Notes: generated by a model from the sequence alone, not told the origin. A stretch of 64,000 bases of DNA from Pseudomonas viridiflava (GCF_900580865.1 NZ_UTBZ01000012.1:90074-154073); one strand, 5' to 3'. Counted from the stretch's first letter, positions 52,633-62,183 are shown. Numbers and translations are program-made.

Positions 52633-53784
52633 TTAGACTTTAAGGACTTTGCCGCCGATGGCGACGGCGACCAAGAGCACCGCCATCAAACCAAAGGCAA
52701 AACTCAAACTGCTGGCATGCGCAACAAAGCCGATCACCGCCGGCCCCGCCAGAATCCCCGCATAACCCAGCGTGGTAATCGCCGGCACCGCGATGCTCTC
52801 CGGCATCACCGTCTGCTTGCCCACCGCCGTGTACAGCACCGGCACGATGTTCGAGCAGCCAGCGCCGACCAGCGCATAACCGACCAGCGCCGCTTCCCAG
52901 CTCGGTGCGAACGTTGCCAGAAACAAACCGGCCGCCGCCAACAGACCGCCAAACAGAATGATCCGCGTTGCCCCGACAATCCGCACAATCCGGTCACCCA
53001 TCAGGCGTCCGGCGGTCATGGTCAGGGCAAACGCCGCATAGCCCAATCCCGCATAGGCCGTGTCGATCCCGCGTTCCTGCGCCAGAAACACCGCGCTCCA
53101 GTCCAGTGCCGCGCCTTCGGTGAGAAAGACGATAAAGCACATGCCGCCGATAAACAGCACGATGCCGTGAGGGATGGCGAATGCCGGGCCCGAGCTTTCA
53201 CTGCCGTAAGGCAGCATGTGCGGCACGCACTTGAACAGCGCCGCGATCAACACCACGACCACCACCAGCATCGCAGCGAGCGGTGACAGGCCGAGGCCCA
53301 ACAGGGCGCTGACACCCGCCGCGCCGACAATCCCGCCGAGACTGAACAAACCGTGGAAACCGGACATCATGTTCTTGCCGCTGGCGCGTTCGACGATGAC
53401 TGCTTGCAGGTTCACGGTCGAATCCACCGTGCCCAGGCCGGCGCCGAACATGAACAGTGTGGCGATCAGCGCCGGTATCGACGACACCGTCGCCAGTAAC
53501 GGCAGCGCCGCGCAGATCAACAATGTGCCGCCGGTGGCGACGCGCCGACAGCCGAAGCGAGTGGCCAGAATCCCCGCCATTGGCATCGCCAGAATCGAGC
53601 CGACGCCGAGGCACAACAGCAGCAATCCCAACGTGCCTTCATCCAGTCCGGCACGGGCCTTGGCGTACGGCACCAAGGGTGCCCACGCGGCGATGCCGAG
53701 CCCGGCGATGAAAAAAGCGATGCGCGTGGACATCTGTTGCAGGCGTCCGGGGACAAAGGTGTCTTGAGGGGTGAGGCTGGTCAT
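52633..53784 (-). CDS. MFS transporter (YbjJ-like)
   Basis: The 383-residue inner-membrane protein has about 12 helices and an MFS pattern close to YbjJ-type transporters: STRIAFFIAGLGIAAWAPLVPYAKARAGLDEGTLGLLLLCLGVGSILAMPMAG, NLQAVIVERASGKNMMSGFHGLFSLGG, and AGRLMGDRIVRIVG. The substrate is unknown; relatives handle hydrophobic or sugar-related compounds. The ATG at 53784 follows AAGGA; a longer frame to 53877 is not family-like. It is convergent with fecA. Confidence 0.8.
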   Translation of the reverse strand: MTSLTPQDTFVPGRLQQMSTRIAFFIAGLGIAAWAPLVPYAKARAGLDEGTLGLLLLCLGVGSILAMPMAGILATRFGCRRVATGGTLLICAALPLLATVSSIPALIATLFMFGAGLGTVDSTVNLQAVIVERASGKNMMSGFHGLFSLGGIVGAAGVSALLGLGLSPLAAMLVVVVVLIAALFKCVPHMLPYGSESSGPAFAIPHGIVLFIGGMCFIVFLTEGAALDWSAVFLAQERGIDTAYAGLGYAAFALTMTAGRLMGDRIVRIVGATRIILFGGLLAAAGLFLATFAPSWEAALVGYALVGAGCSNIVPVLYTAVGKQTVMPESIAVPAITTLGYAGILAGPAVIGFVAHASSLSFAFGLMAVLLVAVAIGGKVLKV

Positions 53785-53884
53785 ATCGATCCTTGGCAAA
53801 AAACATTGCGTCCCCGAAGGACAGTGATAGGGCGTCGAGGTTCGATCACCAATCATTCGAGGCAGTACAGCCGACATCCTACCT

Positions 53885-53973
53885 TGTGGGAGCGAGCCTG
53901 CTCGCGAAGGCGCCGTGTCAGCTAAAAATATATCGACTGACCCACCGCTTTCGCGAGCAAGCTCGCTCCCACA
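53885..53973. repeat. REPIN (GTGGGAGCGAGC family)
   Basis: Two inverted REP copies with a spacer of about 45 bases. Confidence 0.9.
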
Positions 53974-54016
53974 TTGAATGGAGCGGGCTCACTAATCAGC
54001 GGTCATGCACCGATTC

Positions 54017-54107
54017 CTGTGGGAGGAGCTTGCTCGCGAAGGCGGTGTTTCGGATAAAGAAAATTTCGGCTGACACACTGCATTCGCGAGCAGGCTCGCT
54101 CCCACAA
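54017..54107. repeat. REPIN, slightly degenerate
   Basis: The left copy reads GTGGGAGGAGCTTGCTCGCG, with a small deletion, and the right copy is standard and inverted. It lies 43 bases from the previous REPIN. Confidence 0.9.
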
Positions 54108-54155
54108 GGGGTTGCGTTTTACAGTGGCCTTCTTCGGCAACAGGGACAAACACTG

Positions 54156-55136
54156 ATGACGCAGTTCTACGATGCACGGGGCAATATCTACGGGGTGATT
54201 TCGCCGCAGGCACTGCGCGACGCGGGCATTGCCTTGCCCGCCAGCGCCACTGAATGCGCCTCGTCGCGTCAGACGTGGAGCGAAGCAGCAATCAAACTCT
54301 GCTGCGACTGGCCCGAAGGCCAACGCCCGGTGGACAGCAAATCCCACCGCAGTGACGGCCTGCTGATCGGCCCGTTCCAGACGTTGCCGCCGTTTGACGT
54401 GCTGATTGTCAACACTGACGGCACGCTCGCCGAGCGCAGTGGCAACGGCCTGACGATTTTCTCGCAGGCGCTGACCGAGCAAGGCTTGATGCCGGAGGAG
54501 GGCGCGTTGTTGCGCGTGCATCACGACAAGGGTGAAGTGGTGGAGACTTCGGTGAAACCGGCTGAAGTCGATGGCGTTCAAGGTTTTTGGCTTGATCTCG
54601 GCCAACCCGGCTTCGGGCCGGATGCCGTCGATGCGAAGACTGTTCAAGGCATTGAGTTCAACGCGCGGGACGTGAGCCACGTCCCGCCCTTGGCGCAACT
54701 CGATCCCCTCTGGACGCACAGCCAGTTTGTGCGCATCGGCAATCCGCATTGCGTCACACTGCTCGGTGACGCCGCAACTTTGCCAAGTAATGAACAGATG
54801 CGTGAATCGCCACTGAGCGAAGGCTTGACCCAAATTGCCTACGCCATACCTGCCGGTGCCGGTGATCCATGCGCGGCGGGGGTTAATCTGCAATGGGCGG
54901 TGCTGGAGTCGCCGCAGCGAATCCTTGCCCGTGTGTTCGAGCGCGGCGAAGGGCCGACCGCATCTTCCGGCACCAGCGCCAGTGCAGTGGCATCGGCGGC
55001 GTGGCGAGTGGGTTGGGTTGTGGCGGGAGAAGTGCAGGTGGCCATGCCCGGCGGCACGGCGCCGATTCTGCTCGAAGCAGCAGACGGGGAGTTGGTGCGG
55101 GTCAGGTTGTTTGGTACGGCACGACTGATGGGCTGA
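54156..55136 (+). CDS. DapF-fold protein lacking both catalytic cysteines
   Basis: The 326-residue protein follows the diaminopimelate epimerase fold: NTDGTLAERSGNGLTIFSQAL for the first half-site, GNPHCVTLL, and VFERGEGPTASSGTSASAVASAA for the second. True DapF has Cys in both (AEMCGNG and ACGTGA); here both are Ser (Ser95 and about Ser272). The protein is therefore unlikely to use the normal two-base epimerase chemistry. It could be a binding protein, an isomerase with altered mechanism, or a racemase of another amino acid. AGGGA lies nine bases before the ATG at 54156. It is flanked by REPINs and diverges from the MFS gene, so it is a single-gene unit. Confidence 0.75.
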   Translation: MTQFYDARGNIYGVISPQALRDAGIALPASATECASSRQTWSEAAIKLCCDWPEGQRPVDSKSHRSDGLLIGPFQTLPPFDVLIVNTDGTLAERSGNGLTIFSQALTEQGLMPEEGALLRVHHDKGEVVETSVKPAEVDGVQGFWLDLGQPGFGPDAVDAKTVQGIEFNARDVSHVPPLAQLDPLWTHSQFVRIGNPHCVTLLGDAATLPSNEQMRESPLSEGLTQIAYAIPAGAGDPCAAGVNLQWAVLESPQRILARVFERGEGPTASSGTSASAVASAAWRVGWVVAGEVQVAMPGGTAPILLEAADGELVRVRLFGTARLMG

Positions 55137-55148
55137 ATTCAAAGACAC

Positions 55149-55176
55149 CATCGCTGGCAAGCCAGGCTCCCACAGG
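55149..55176. repeat. Degenerate REP-like element
   Basis: CATCGCTGGCAAGCCAGGC followed by TCCCACAGG is a second REP subtype of fluorescent pseudomonads, present once without an inverted partner. Confidence 0.6.
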
Positions 55177-55215
55177 ATTTTGTGTTGAACACAATCATCA
55201 TGTTCAAACACCGAC

Positions 55216-55307
55216 CCTGTGGGAGCGAGCCTGCTCGCGAAAGCGGTATGTCTGAGGCGATGATGCCGGATGTGCCGACCTCTTCGCGAGCAGGCTCGCT
55301 CCCACAT
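55216..55307. repeat. REPIN (GTGGGAGCGAGC family)
   Basis: Inverted REP pair between the convergent DapF-like and codA genes. Confidence 0.9.
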
Positions 55308-55326
55308 TGGATTTACGGGGCGCCTC

Positions 55327-56574
55327 TCAGCTCAGCTCACCACTGAACTCCACCACCGGCATCTGCCGTTTCATCAACACCTTGCCGCCGCGAATCGAAT
55401 ATAACGGCAAGCCTTGGCTGCGAATGACCTCGTAATCACTGTCCGCCGATAGAATCAGCAGATTCGCCGGCCGTCCCTGTTCCAGACCATAGCGATCACC
55501 CAAGTGCATGGCTTTGGCGCTGTTGTCGGTCACCAGATCCAGCGCACTTTGCAGGTTGCGATAACCGAGCATGTGGCAGATGTGCAGCCCGGCTTCGAGC
55601 ACCCGCAGGATGTTGCCATTGCCCAGCGGATACCACGGATCGACGATCGAGTCCTGGCCGAAACACACATTCATGCCGGCTTCGAGCAGCTCGTTGACGC
55701 GGGTGACGCCACGGCGTTTCGGGAAGTTGTCGAAGCGTCCTTGCAGGTGGATGCTTTCGGTCGGGCACGAGACAAAACTGATTCCGGAATGCCCCAGCAA
55801 ACGGAACAGTTTCGCGCAGTAAGCGTTGTCGTAAGAGCCCATCGCGGTGGTGTGGCTGGCGGTGACGAGGGCGCCCATGTCGCGACTGCGGGCCTCTTCG
55901 GCCAGTACTTCGAGGAAGCGCGAATGCGGGTCGTCGGTTTCGTCGCAATGCACGTCGACCAGGCAACCGGTGCGCTCAGCCAGGTCCATCAGGAACTTCA
56001 CCGAGCTGACGCCCTGATCGCGGGTGTACTCGAAATGCGGAATCCCGCCGACTACGTCCGCGCCCATGCGGATCGACTCTTCCATCAACTCGCGACCGTT
56101 GCGAAACGACTCGATGCCTTCCTGCGGAAACGCGACGATTTGCAGGTCGATGAGGTGACGGCTTTCCTCGCGCACTTCAAGCATGGCTTTGAGCGCAGTG
56201 AGTTGCGGATCGGTGACGTCGACATGGGTGCGCACGTGCTGGATGCCGTGGGCGGCCAGCGTTTGAATGGTCTTCTTGGCGCGGGTCTTGGTGTCTTCTT
56301 CGGTGATGGTGACCTTGCGCTCGCCCCAGCACTCGATGCCTTCGAACAGCGTGCCGCTCATGTTCCAGCGCGGCTCGCCGGCGGTGAGGGTGGCATCGAG
56401 GTGAATGTGTGGTTCGACAAAGGGCGGCACCACCAGATTGCCGGCGGCGTCGAGGTCATCCGGACCCAGGGTCGGCGCTTCGGTCTGCCGGGCGATGCTG
56501 CGGATCAGGCCGTCTTCAAGGTGCAATTCGTGCAAACCTTCCTGGTTGCGCAAACGGGCGTTGATGATGTGCAT
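55327..56574 (-). CDS. codA: Cytosine deaminase CodA
   Basis: The 415-residue amidohydrolase converts cytosine to uracil for pyrimidine salvage. It has VVPPFVEPHIHLDATLTAGEPRWN (metal-binding His pair), VDVHCDETDDPHSRF, TASHTTAM, and the metal Asp in VCFGQDSIVDPWYPLGNGN, matching the bacterial CodA family at normal length. Its start follows the permease gene by 15 bases, so codB-codA is an operon on the reverse strand. Confidence 0.93.
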   Translation of the reverse strand: MHIINARLRNQEGLHELHLEDGLIRSIARQTEAPTLGPDDLDAAGNLVVPPFVEPHIHLDATLTAGEPRWNMSGTLFEGIECWGERKVTITEEDTKTRAKKTIQTLAAHGIQHVRTHVDVTDPQLTALKAMLEVREESRHLIDLQIVAFPQEGIESFRNGRELMEESIRMGADVVGGIPHFEYTRDQGVSSVKFLMDLAERTGCLVDVHCDETDDPHSRFLEVLAEEARSRDMGALVTASHTTAMGSYDNAYCAKLFRLLGHSGISFVSCPTESIHLQGRFDNFPKRRGVTRVNELLEAGMNVCFGQDSIVDPWYPLGNGNILRVLEAGLHICHMLGYRNLQSALDLVTDNSAKAMHLGDRYGLEQGRPANLLILSADSDYEVIRSQGLPLYSIRGGKVLMKRQMPVVEFSGELS

Positions 56575-56589
56575 CAGGCGAATCCTTTT

Positions 56590-57861
56590 TTATAAGTCTT
56601 GTAGTGGCGCGCTGGCGCTGCGAGCGCCGAGCACACCGGTGACGATGACATACGTTAGCGCGGCAGCGGCGATCCCTACCAGCGGCGCGACCCACGGCGA
56701 GTTGAACGCGGCAACGGTGCCGACCGCGTAGGCCCCGAGGCCCGGCCAGTTGAACGCCGGCAACCGTGCGTCGGCCAAACGCGGATAACGCCCGCGCCAA
56801 CGGAAGAAAAAGTCCGCCATGATCACCCCGCCAATCGGTGGAATCACCGTGCCGAGCAGAATCAGATACGGCACCAGCATCTCGTACATGCCCAGCAAGG
56901 CGAGCAGGGTGCCGATCACCGCGCCGGCCAGGGTCACGGTTTTGCGTCGGCCGGTGCGCAGCAGGTTGCAACCGGCGACAGCGAAGTTGTAGATGGTGTT
57001 GTCCTGAGTGCTCCAGATGTTCAGCAACAGCATGGCCATCGCGGCCATGGCGAAACCTTGCAACAGCAGCACTTCAACCACGTCCGGTTGTTGATAGACG
57101 ATGGCGCCGTATGCGCCGATCAGCACCATCAGGCCATTGCCGATGAAAAAACCGATCAGGCTGGCCAGCACCGCCACCCGGGCCGAGCGCGAGAAGCGTG
57201 TCCAGTTGGTCGCTTGCGTGGCGCCGCTGACGAAGGTGCCGAACACAAGCGTAATGGCCGTCGACCAGTCCAGCGAACCTGTCGGCACGACGCTGAGCAA
57301 TCCCTCGAGCCCACCGACTTTCACCGTCGCCACCCACATCGACAGCATCAGTAACAACATCATCGCCGGCACGGCGATGTACGAGAGAATCTCCAGCCCG
57401 CGATAACCGACATACGCGGTGGCGCAAAACACCAGACCGAACAACACCATCAGCCCGAGCACCGTGCCTTCATCGAGATCAAAGTATTTGCCGAGCACCA
57501 CCGCAGCGGTCGCGGTGCCCCAGGCGTACCAGCCGATCTGGGTGAAACCGAGAATCAGGTCGCTGAGCTTGCTGCCGACTTCGCCGAAGCAGAAGCGGCC
57601 CATCAGTACCGAATTGAGGCCGCTTTTGAAAGCGATATAGCCGAGGCCTGCCGCGTAGAGACCGAGCAGCAGATTACCGACGATAATCACCGCCATCATC
57701 TCGCCGAAACTGAACGCCACGCCCAGCTTGCCGCCGGCAAACATGGTCGCGGTGAAAAACGTGAAGCCCAGCAGCACCATGGCTGTGGAGGCCAGGCCTT
57801 TGCGCGCGTGCATCGGGACTTCGCTGAGGGGGTAATCGTTGCCGGGATCGTTCTGCGTCAT
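56590..57861 (-). CDS. codB: Cytosine permease CodB
   Basis: The 423-residue inner-membrane protein belongs to the NCS1 nucleobase:cation symporters, with about 12 helices. GFTFFTATMFAGGKLGVAFSFGEMM and the ATQATNWTRFSRSARVAVLASLIGFFIGNGLM segment are typical of CodB. It brings cytosine into the cell for CodA, encoded 15 bases downstream. A REPIN lies upstream near 58001. Confidence 0.92.
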   Translation of the reverse strand: MTQNDPGNDYPLSEVPMHARKGLASTAMVLLGFTFFTATMFAGGKLGVAFSFGEMMAVIIVGNLLLGLYAAGLGYIAFKSGLNSVLMGRFCFGEVGSKLSDLILGFTQIGWYAWGTATAAVVLGKYFDLDEGTVLGLMVLFGLVFCATAYVGYRGLEILSYIAVPAMMLLLMLSMWVATVKVGGLEGLLSVVPTGSLDWSTAITLVFGTFVSGATQATNWTRFSRSARVAVLASLIGFFIGNGLMVLIGAYGAIVYQQPDVVEVLLLQGFAMAAMAMLLLNIWSTQDNTIYNFAVAGCNLLRTGRRKTVTLAGAVIGTLLALLGMYEMLVPYLILLGTVIPPIGGVIMADFFFRWRGRYPRLADARLPAFNWPGLGAYAVGTVAAFNSPWVAPLVGIAAAALTYVIVTGVLGARSASAPLQDL

Positions 57862-58000
57862 GGGGCGGTCCTTGCTGGAAGAGAGGAGTCGCGGGGGAGG
57901 GTTGCAGTGGTCGTGCCAAATGCCGGAGGGCGAGGGTTATGTATAGACGAGTCGCGCGGATTGGCGCGAAAGCGGTGCACCTGAATGCACCCAAGCCCAA

Positions 58001-58091
58001 TGTGGGAGCGAGCCTGCTCGCGAAGGCGGCGTGTCAGGCGACGTCTGCAGTGACTGATATTCCGCTTTCGCGAGCAGGCTCGCTCCCACAG
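58001..58091. repeat. REPIN (GTGGGAGCGAGC family)
   Basis: Inverted REP pair between the alpha/beta hydrolase stop and the codB start. Confidence 0.9.
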
Positions 58092-58106
58092 GAGATGGGT
58101 GTTGTG

Positions 58107-58919
58107 TCAGAGAAAGCGCATCAGGGCAGCGACGATGGCTTCGGGTGCGTCTTCCTGAACGAGGTGGCCGGCGTTGGCAATCGGGTGGAATTGTGATCCC
58201 GGGATCATTTGATGTAACGCACGGCCGCGTTCGATGGGAATCCATTGGTCCTCTTCGCCCCAGAGAATCTGTACCGGACAGCGGATCGTTGGGTACAAAC
58301 TTTCGGCCTCACGGGTATAGCGCTCATCCATCTGCGCAATCTGCCGATAGAACGCCGCTTGCCCGGGATCGCCGAGCCACGACTGCACGTAGGGTGCGAG
58401 TTCGTCGTCGGGGATATCGCGGTGAATCGCCCCACGAATATAGGTCGGCACGATGGCGCGCTGGATGTAGTCGGGGATGCCACTGAACGCCGCTTCATGC
58501 TGACGCACATGCTGCACGAACGGCGAGCCCCAAGGCGACAAAGCCACCGGATCGATCAGCGTCAGGCTGCGGTAATCCTTGCCGTTGAGCAGGTGTGCAC
58601 GCAACACAGTGGCGCCGCCGAAGTCGTGGGCGACGACGTCGGGGTTGTGAATATTCCAGTGGTCGAGCAACTGCGCCAACAGTCGGTTTTGCACGCCGAG
58701 GGAGACGTCAGCGTCGGGCTGCTCGGAGCGCCCGTAACCCAGCAGATCAAAGTAATGCACGCGATGCGTGGCGAAAAAATGCGGCGCGATCCGGTGCCAC
58801 ACGTACGACGAAAACGGCGTGCCATGCACGAACACCAGCGGCGAGCCGTCACCGCGTACGGCGTAGCGTATCTGGCGGCCGTTGAAGTCAAAGACCTGAT
58901 CCAGTAGCCAGTCTGTCAT
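58107..58919 (-). CDS. Haloalkane dehalogenase-like alpha/beta hydrolase
   Basis: The 270-residue protein has the alpha/beta-hydrolase core: VFVHGTPFSSYVWHRI (oxyanion region), VVAHDFGGATVLRAHLL with Asp99 as nucleophile, LWGEEDQWIP (acid) and IANAGHLVQEDAPE (His). An Asp nucleophile in HDFGG, rather than Ser, is typical of haloalkane dehalogenases and fluoroacetate-type enzymes, so C-halogen or epoxide hydrolysis is more likely than esterase activity. GAGGA lies eight bases before the ATG at 58919; longer upstream frames run into a REP element. It is a single-gene unit. Confidence 0.85.
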   Translation of the reverse strand: MTDWLLDQVFDFNGRQIRYAVRGDGSPLVFVHGTPFSSYVWHRIAPHFFATHRVHYFDLLGYGRSEQPDADVSLGVQNRLLAQLLDHWNIHNPDVVAHDFGGATVLRAHLLNGKDYRSLTLIDPVALSPWGSPFVQHVRQHEAAFSGIPDYIQRAIVPTYIRGAIHRDIPDDELAPYVQSWLGDPGQAAFYRQIAQMDERYTREAESLYPTIRCPVQILWGEEDQWIPIERGRALHQMIPGSQFHPIANAGHLVQEDAPEAIVAALMRFL

Positions 58920-59008
58920 GGGCCTGTCCTCTTGGCGGGTGGGAGCCAAAAAGCATAGGCGTAAAAAAACAGCCGTGAAGGCTGTTCTCTGGCAAAAAAC
59001 CAATCCCT

Positions 59009-59094
59009 CTGTAGGAGCTGCCGAAGGCTGCGATCTTTTGATTTTGCTTTTAAGAACCAAGATCAAAAGATCGCAGCCTTCGGCAGCTCCTACA
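59009..59094. repeat. REP pair (GTAGGAGCTGCCGAAGG family)
   Basis: Inverted pair with an AT-rich centre between the queD and hydrolase genes. Confidence 0.9.
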
Positions 59095-59112
59095 AGGGAG
59101 ATCTATCCCAGG

Positions 59113-59469
59113 TTATTCACCGCGATAGATGCAACCGCTGGTGCACGTCTCGTGAATACGGATCGCGCTCAGTTCCGGCAGCAACGGCTTCATTTCATTC
59201 CAGATGAATTTGGCCAGCACTTCGCTGGTCGGGTTTTCCAGGCCGGGAATGTCGTTCAGGTAGTTGTGATCGAGGCGCTCGTACAGCGGCTTGAAGATCG
59301 CTTTGATTTCGGAGAAATCGCGGATCCAGCCCGTGTGCGGATCGAGGTCGCCGCTGAGGTGAAGCGCCACTTTGAACGAGTGACCGTGCAGACGCCCGCA
59401 CTTGTGGCCGTCCGGGACGTGCGGCAGGCGGTGGGCGGATTCGAAGGTAAATTCTTTGAAGATTTCCAC
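59113..59469 (-). CDS. queD: 6-carboxytetrahydropterin synthase QueD
   Basis: The 118-residue enzyme makes 6-carboxy-5,6,7,8-tetrahydropterin from dihydroneopterin triphosphate, an early step of queuosine (7-deazaguanine) synthesis. Zinc ligands His13, His28 and His30 lie in FESAHRLPH and CGRLHGHSF, with catalytic Cys24; LDHNYLNDI and the C-terminal [15 protein letters not shown] complete the active site. Length and motifs are standard. It is followed by a patatin-like gene upstream on the same strand, without an obvious functional link. Confidence 0.93.
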   Translation of the reverse strand: MEIFKEFTFESAHRLPHVPDGHKCGRLHGHSFKVALHLSGDLDPHTGWIRDFSEIKAIFKPLYERLDHNYLNDIPGLENPTSEVLAKFIWNEMKPLLPELSAIRIHETCTSGCIYRGE

Positions 59470-59554
59470 GGTATTTTCAGCTCTGTTCAGATGGCGTTCG
59501 CCGCAGCGATTCGGGCAGGCGGCGAGTTTACCAGCTTGTGTTTGGCCGTGCTGA

Positions 59555-60634
59555 CTAAAGGGTCAGCAAGCGCTCGGCGAGGCGACCATTGGCAGTCAGT
59601 TCGAGGAACTCGTCACCGAGGCGACGGCTCTCGTCCATCGCCGCATGCCAGTATTTCTTCCGGCTCGCTGCATCGCCCATAAAGCGTTTGAAGTCGTTGC
59701 GGTCGGGCAGTTTGCCGTAGGGCAGGCGCGCCAGATATTCCTTCGACGGCGCGAGCAGCAGCACGTCCTGCAAGCGCTCCACCGAGGCCTTGCGCCATGG
59801 CAGAGTCTTGTCGAACCAGCCGGGAATCACTCGATCAGTGAAGTGCGGATAGAGCACGATGCCGTCGCCGCTGTACGGCAGGTCGAGGTGATAATCGAGC
59901 AGACCGCCATCGCGGAACGTGCCAGCACCGGCGCCGGGCAGATCGCGCACGCCTTCCATGACCATCGGGATCGAACCCGACGCCAGCAACGCCTGGCGCA
60001 GGTTGCCGGCATTCAGGGCGACGAAGCGCGACGGGAAGTCGTTCAGCGCATTCACCGGTGGGGCCAGGCGCGGGTCATGGATGATCAGCCGTTCAAAGTG
60101 CCGCGACAGCCGCGCGCGGCCGCGCAAGTTGTCGGCAATCACCGAGCCCAGCGCCAGACCGAGGCGGCCGCGATGGTCATCGGCCAGACGTCCCTGACTT
60201 TTCACCACCATGATGTTCAGGCGGTAGTGGGCGTTGTCGAGGATGCTTGCGTCGCGGCCGTCGAGCAGGTCATTGAGCATGCGCTGCGAGCTCTGACTGA
60301 TCTCGGCCATGGTCACGCCTTTGTTGAAATTCTGCTCGGCGTACAGCTGACCGAGACGGCGTATGCCTTCGGCGGCGTCGGGCAGACACGCGCTGGCGAA
60401 GCGCCAGGAACCGACCGAGGCGCCGATCAGCGAGCGCTCACGCGGTGCGCTCGGCAGCCATTCGCCGAACAGCGCCAGATCCAGTCCCTGAATCCCCAAC
60501 GCCTTCGGCCCACCGGCGGCGCCGGGCAGGGTGCCGACGTCGGCGGCGTTCAGGCCTTGCGCACGAATGCGCGCCATGGCGCGCGGGCCGGCCTTGAGGG
60601 TGAGGGCGGGGAACTTGATGTGGATGGCGGTCAT
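59555..60634 (-). CDS. Patatin-like phospholipase family protein
   Basis: The 359-residue protein has the Ser-Asp dyad of patatin lipases: an oxyanion-type GAAGGPK near residues 38-44, GASVGS with Ser73, and [10 protein letters not shown] with the catalytic Asp. Patatins hydrolyse acyl esters of phospholipids. No signal peptide is evident, so it is probably cytoplasmic or membrane-associated. I chose the ATG at 60634 ([13 protein letters not shown]); an extension to 60682 has no family match and overlaps a REP element. The C-terminal helix-rich region ([20 protein letters not shown]) is unassigned. Confidence 0.8.
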   Translation of the reverse strand: MTAIHIKFPALTLKAGPRAMARIRAQGLNAADVGTLPGAAGGPKALGIQGLDLALFGEWLPSAPRERSLIGASVGSWRFASACLPDAAEGIRRLGQLYAEQNFNKGVTMAEISQSSQRMLNDLLDGRDASILDNAHYRLNIMVVKSQGRLADDHRGRLGLALGSVIADNLRGRARLSRHFERLIIHDPRLAPPVNALNDFPSRFVALNAGNLRQALLASGSIPMVMEGVRDLPGAGAGTFRDGGLLDYHLDLPYSGDGIVLYPHFTDRVIPGWFDKTLPWRKASVERLQDVLLLAPSKEYLARLPYGKLPDRNDFKRFMGDAASRKKYWHAAMDESRRLGDEFLELTANGRLAERLLTL

Positions 60635-60686
60635 ACCGGTCTCGAACGTTAGCAAGCGAACAATTATAAGCACATGTTGCAAAATC

Positions 60687-60785
60687 CTGTAGGAGCTGCC
60701 GAAGGCTGCGATCTTTTGATTTTGTTTTGAAAAGACAAGATCAAAGGATCGTCCGAACGCGGCCCGAGCCTTCGGCAGCTCCTAC
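60687..60785. repeat. REP pair with an insertion
   Basis: The GTAGGAGCTGCCGAAGG family pair is here interrupted in its right arm by about 16 extra bases (CCGAACGCGGCCCGA region), so the arms no longer match fully. Confidence 0.8.
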
Positions 60786-60822
60786 CCGGGGGTCATGTGT
60801 TGAGCTGGGGCAATGATGGCAA

Positions 60823-60842
60823 TTCAGTTTCAGTTAAGTTCA
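60823..60842 (+). promoter_or_regulatory. Direct repeats upstream of the PepSY operon
   Basis: TTCAG and TTCAGT are repeated in tandem, followed by TAAGTTCA, about 50 bases before the first PepSY start. OmpR-type regulators bind direct repeats of this kind, so autoregulation by the downstream response regulator is plausible. Confidence 0.4.
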
Positions 60843-60891
60843 TGCCGCTAAGGTGCCCACCGTAAGCAACACATAAAAATACGGAGACTCC

Positions 60892-61200
60892 ATGAAAACC
60901 CTGACTGCCCTGTCCATTGCTTCGATCATCGGCTTCACTGCCAGCCTCGCCCATGCCCGCGACCTCGGCCCTGACGAAGCCCTGCGTCTGCGCGACGCTG
61001 GTACTATCGTCTCCTTCGAGAAGCTCAACGCCAAGGCGCTGGAAAAACACCCGGGTTCGACGATCACCGACACCGAGCTGGAAGAGCAGTACGGCAAGTA
61101 CATCTACCAGATCGAAATGCGTGATCCGCAGGGGCTGGAGTGGGATCTGGAATTAGACGCGGTGACTGGGCAGGTTCTCAAGGATCATCAGGATACGTAA
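60892..61200 (+). CDS. PepSY-domain exported protein
   Basis: The 102-residue protein has a signal peptide (MKTLTALSIASIIGFTASLAHA) and one PepSY domain (ELEEQYGKYIYQIEMRDPQGLEWDLELDAVTGQVLKDH), so it is periplasmic. The next gene overlaps it by one base (TAATG). Small PepSY proteins upstream of an OmpR/PhoQ-like pair often form part of the signalling unit, for example as targets or modulators of the kinase, as in the BqsRS/CarSR type systems. Confidence 0.8.
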   Translation: MKTLTALSIASIIGFTASLAHARDLGPDEALRLRDAGTIVSFEKLNAKALEKHPGSTITDTELEEQYGKYIYQIEMRDPQGLEWDLELDAVTGQVLKDHQDT

Positions 61201-61511
61201 TGAAGGTTAATGTTCGCGCCACCCGCCGCACGGCGTTGGCGCTGGTAATGTGTTGCTCGACGGCGATGGCTCGCGACCTCGGCCCGGACGAAGCGCTCAA
61301 TTTGCGCAAGCAGGGCGTGATCCTGCCGCTGGAGCAAGTGCTGCAGCAGGCGATGGATCGCTATCCCGGCGCGAAACTGCTGGAAGTCGAGCTGGAAGAA
61401 AAACACGACGTCTACATTTATGAAGTCGAGTTGCTCACCGTCGAAGGTGTCGCCCGTGAGCTGCATTTGAAGGCCGATACCGGCGAACTTGTGAAAGACA
61501 AGGAAGATTGA
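61200..61511 (+). CDS. Second PepSY-domain exported protein
   Basis: The 103-residue paralogue of the previous protein has a signal peptide, the same ARDLGPDEALNLRKQG mature start and a PepSY domain (ELEEKHDVYIYEVELLTVEGVARELHLKADTGEL). It is translationally coupled at TAATG and followed three bases later by the response regulator gene. The duplication in tandem suggests the two cooperate or sense different ligands. Confidence 0.8.
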   Translation: MKVNVRATRRTALALVMCCSTAMARDLGPDEALNLRKQGVILPLEQVLQQAMDRYPGAKLLEVELEEKHDVYIYEVELLTVEGVARELHLKADTGELVKDKED

Positions 61512-61514
61512 TCG

Positions 61515-62183
61515 ATGCGTTTGCTATTGGTGGAAGACCATGTACCGCTGGCCGACGAACTGCTCGCCGGCCTGCAACGCCAAGGCTACGCGGTGGATTG
61601 GCTGGCGGACGGTCGTGATGCGCTGTATCAGGGCAGCAGCGAACCGTATGACCTGATCATTCTCGACCTCGGCCTGCCGGGGGTGCCGGGGCTTGAAGTG
61701 CTAGCGCAGTGGCGTGCCGGTGGTTTGGCGATTCCGGTGCTGATCCTCACGGCGCGCGATTCCTGGGCCGAACGCATCGAAGGCCTGAAGGCCGGCGCTG
61801 ACGATTACCTGACCAAACCGTTCCACCCTGAAGAGCTGCAGCTGCGTATTCAATCGCTGTTGCGCCGCTCCAAAGGCCAGGCCAATCAGCCGACATTGCA
61901 GGCGGCCGGCCTGCATCTGGACGAGGGCCGTCAGTGCGTGGTGCGCGATGGTGCCGACATTCAACTGACCGCCGCCGAATTCCGTCTGCTGCGCTATTTC
62001 ATGCTGCATCCGGAGCAGATCCTCTCCAAAAGCCACCTCGCCGAACACCTCTACGACGGTGAAACCGAGCGTGATTCCAACGTCCTCGAAGTGCACGTCA
62101 ATCACCTGCGGCGCAAGCTCGGCAAAAGCGTGATCGAAACCCGTCGCGGCCAGGGTTACCTGTTCGGCGGGCAAGCTTCGTGA
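61515..62183 (+). CDS. OmpR/PhoP-family response regulator
   Basis: The 222-residue protein has a receiver domain with phospho-acceptor Asp51 ([13 protein letters not shown]), conserved Lys in [10 protein letters not shown], and a C-terminal winged-helix DNA-binding domain ([53 protein letters not shown]). It is coupled to the sensor kinase gene by a GTGA overlap and probably controls its own operon. Confidence 0.92.
   Translation: MRLLLVEDHVPLADELLAGLQRQGYAVDWLADGRDALYQGSSEPYDLIILDLGLPGVPGLEVLAQWRAGGLAIPVLILTARDSWAERIEGLKAGADDYLTKPFHPEELQLRIQSLLRRSKGQANQPTLQAAGLHLDEGRQCVVRDGADIQLTAAEFRLLRYFMLHPEQILSKSHLAEHLYDGETERDSNVLEVHVNHLRRKLGKSVIETRRGQGYLFGGQAS

Larger units (their letters stand above)
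53785..54155. other. Intergenic region with two REPINs
   Basis: Two REP pairs (53885-53973 and 54017-54107) occupy most of this 371-base gap between divergent genes. The remaining bases must hold both promoters; nothing else is visible. Confidence 0.6.
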
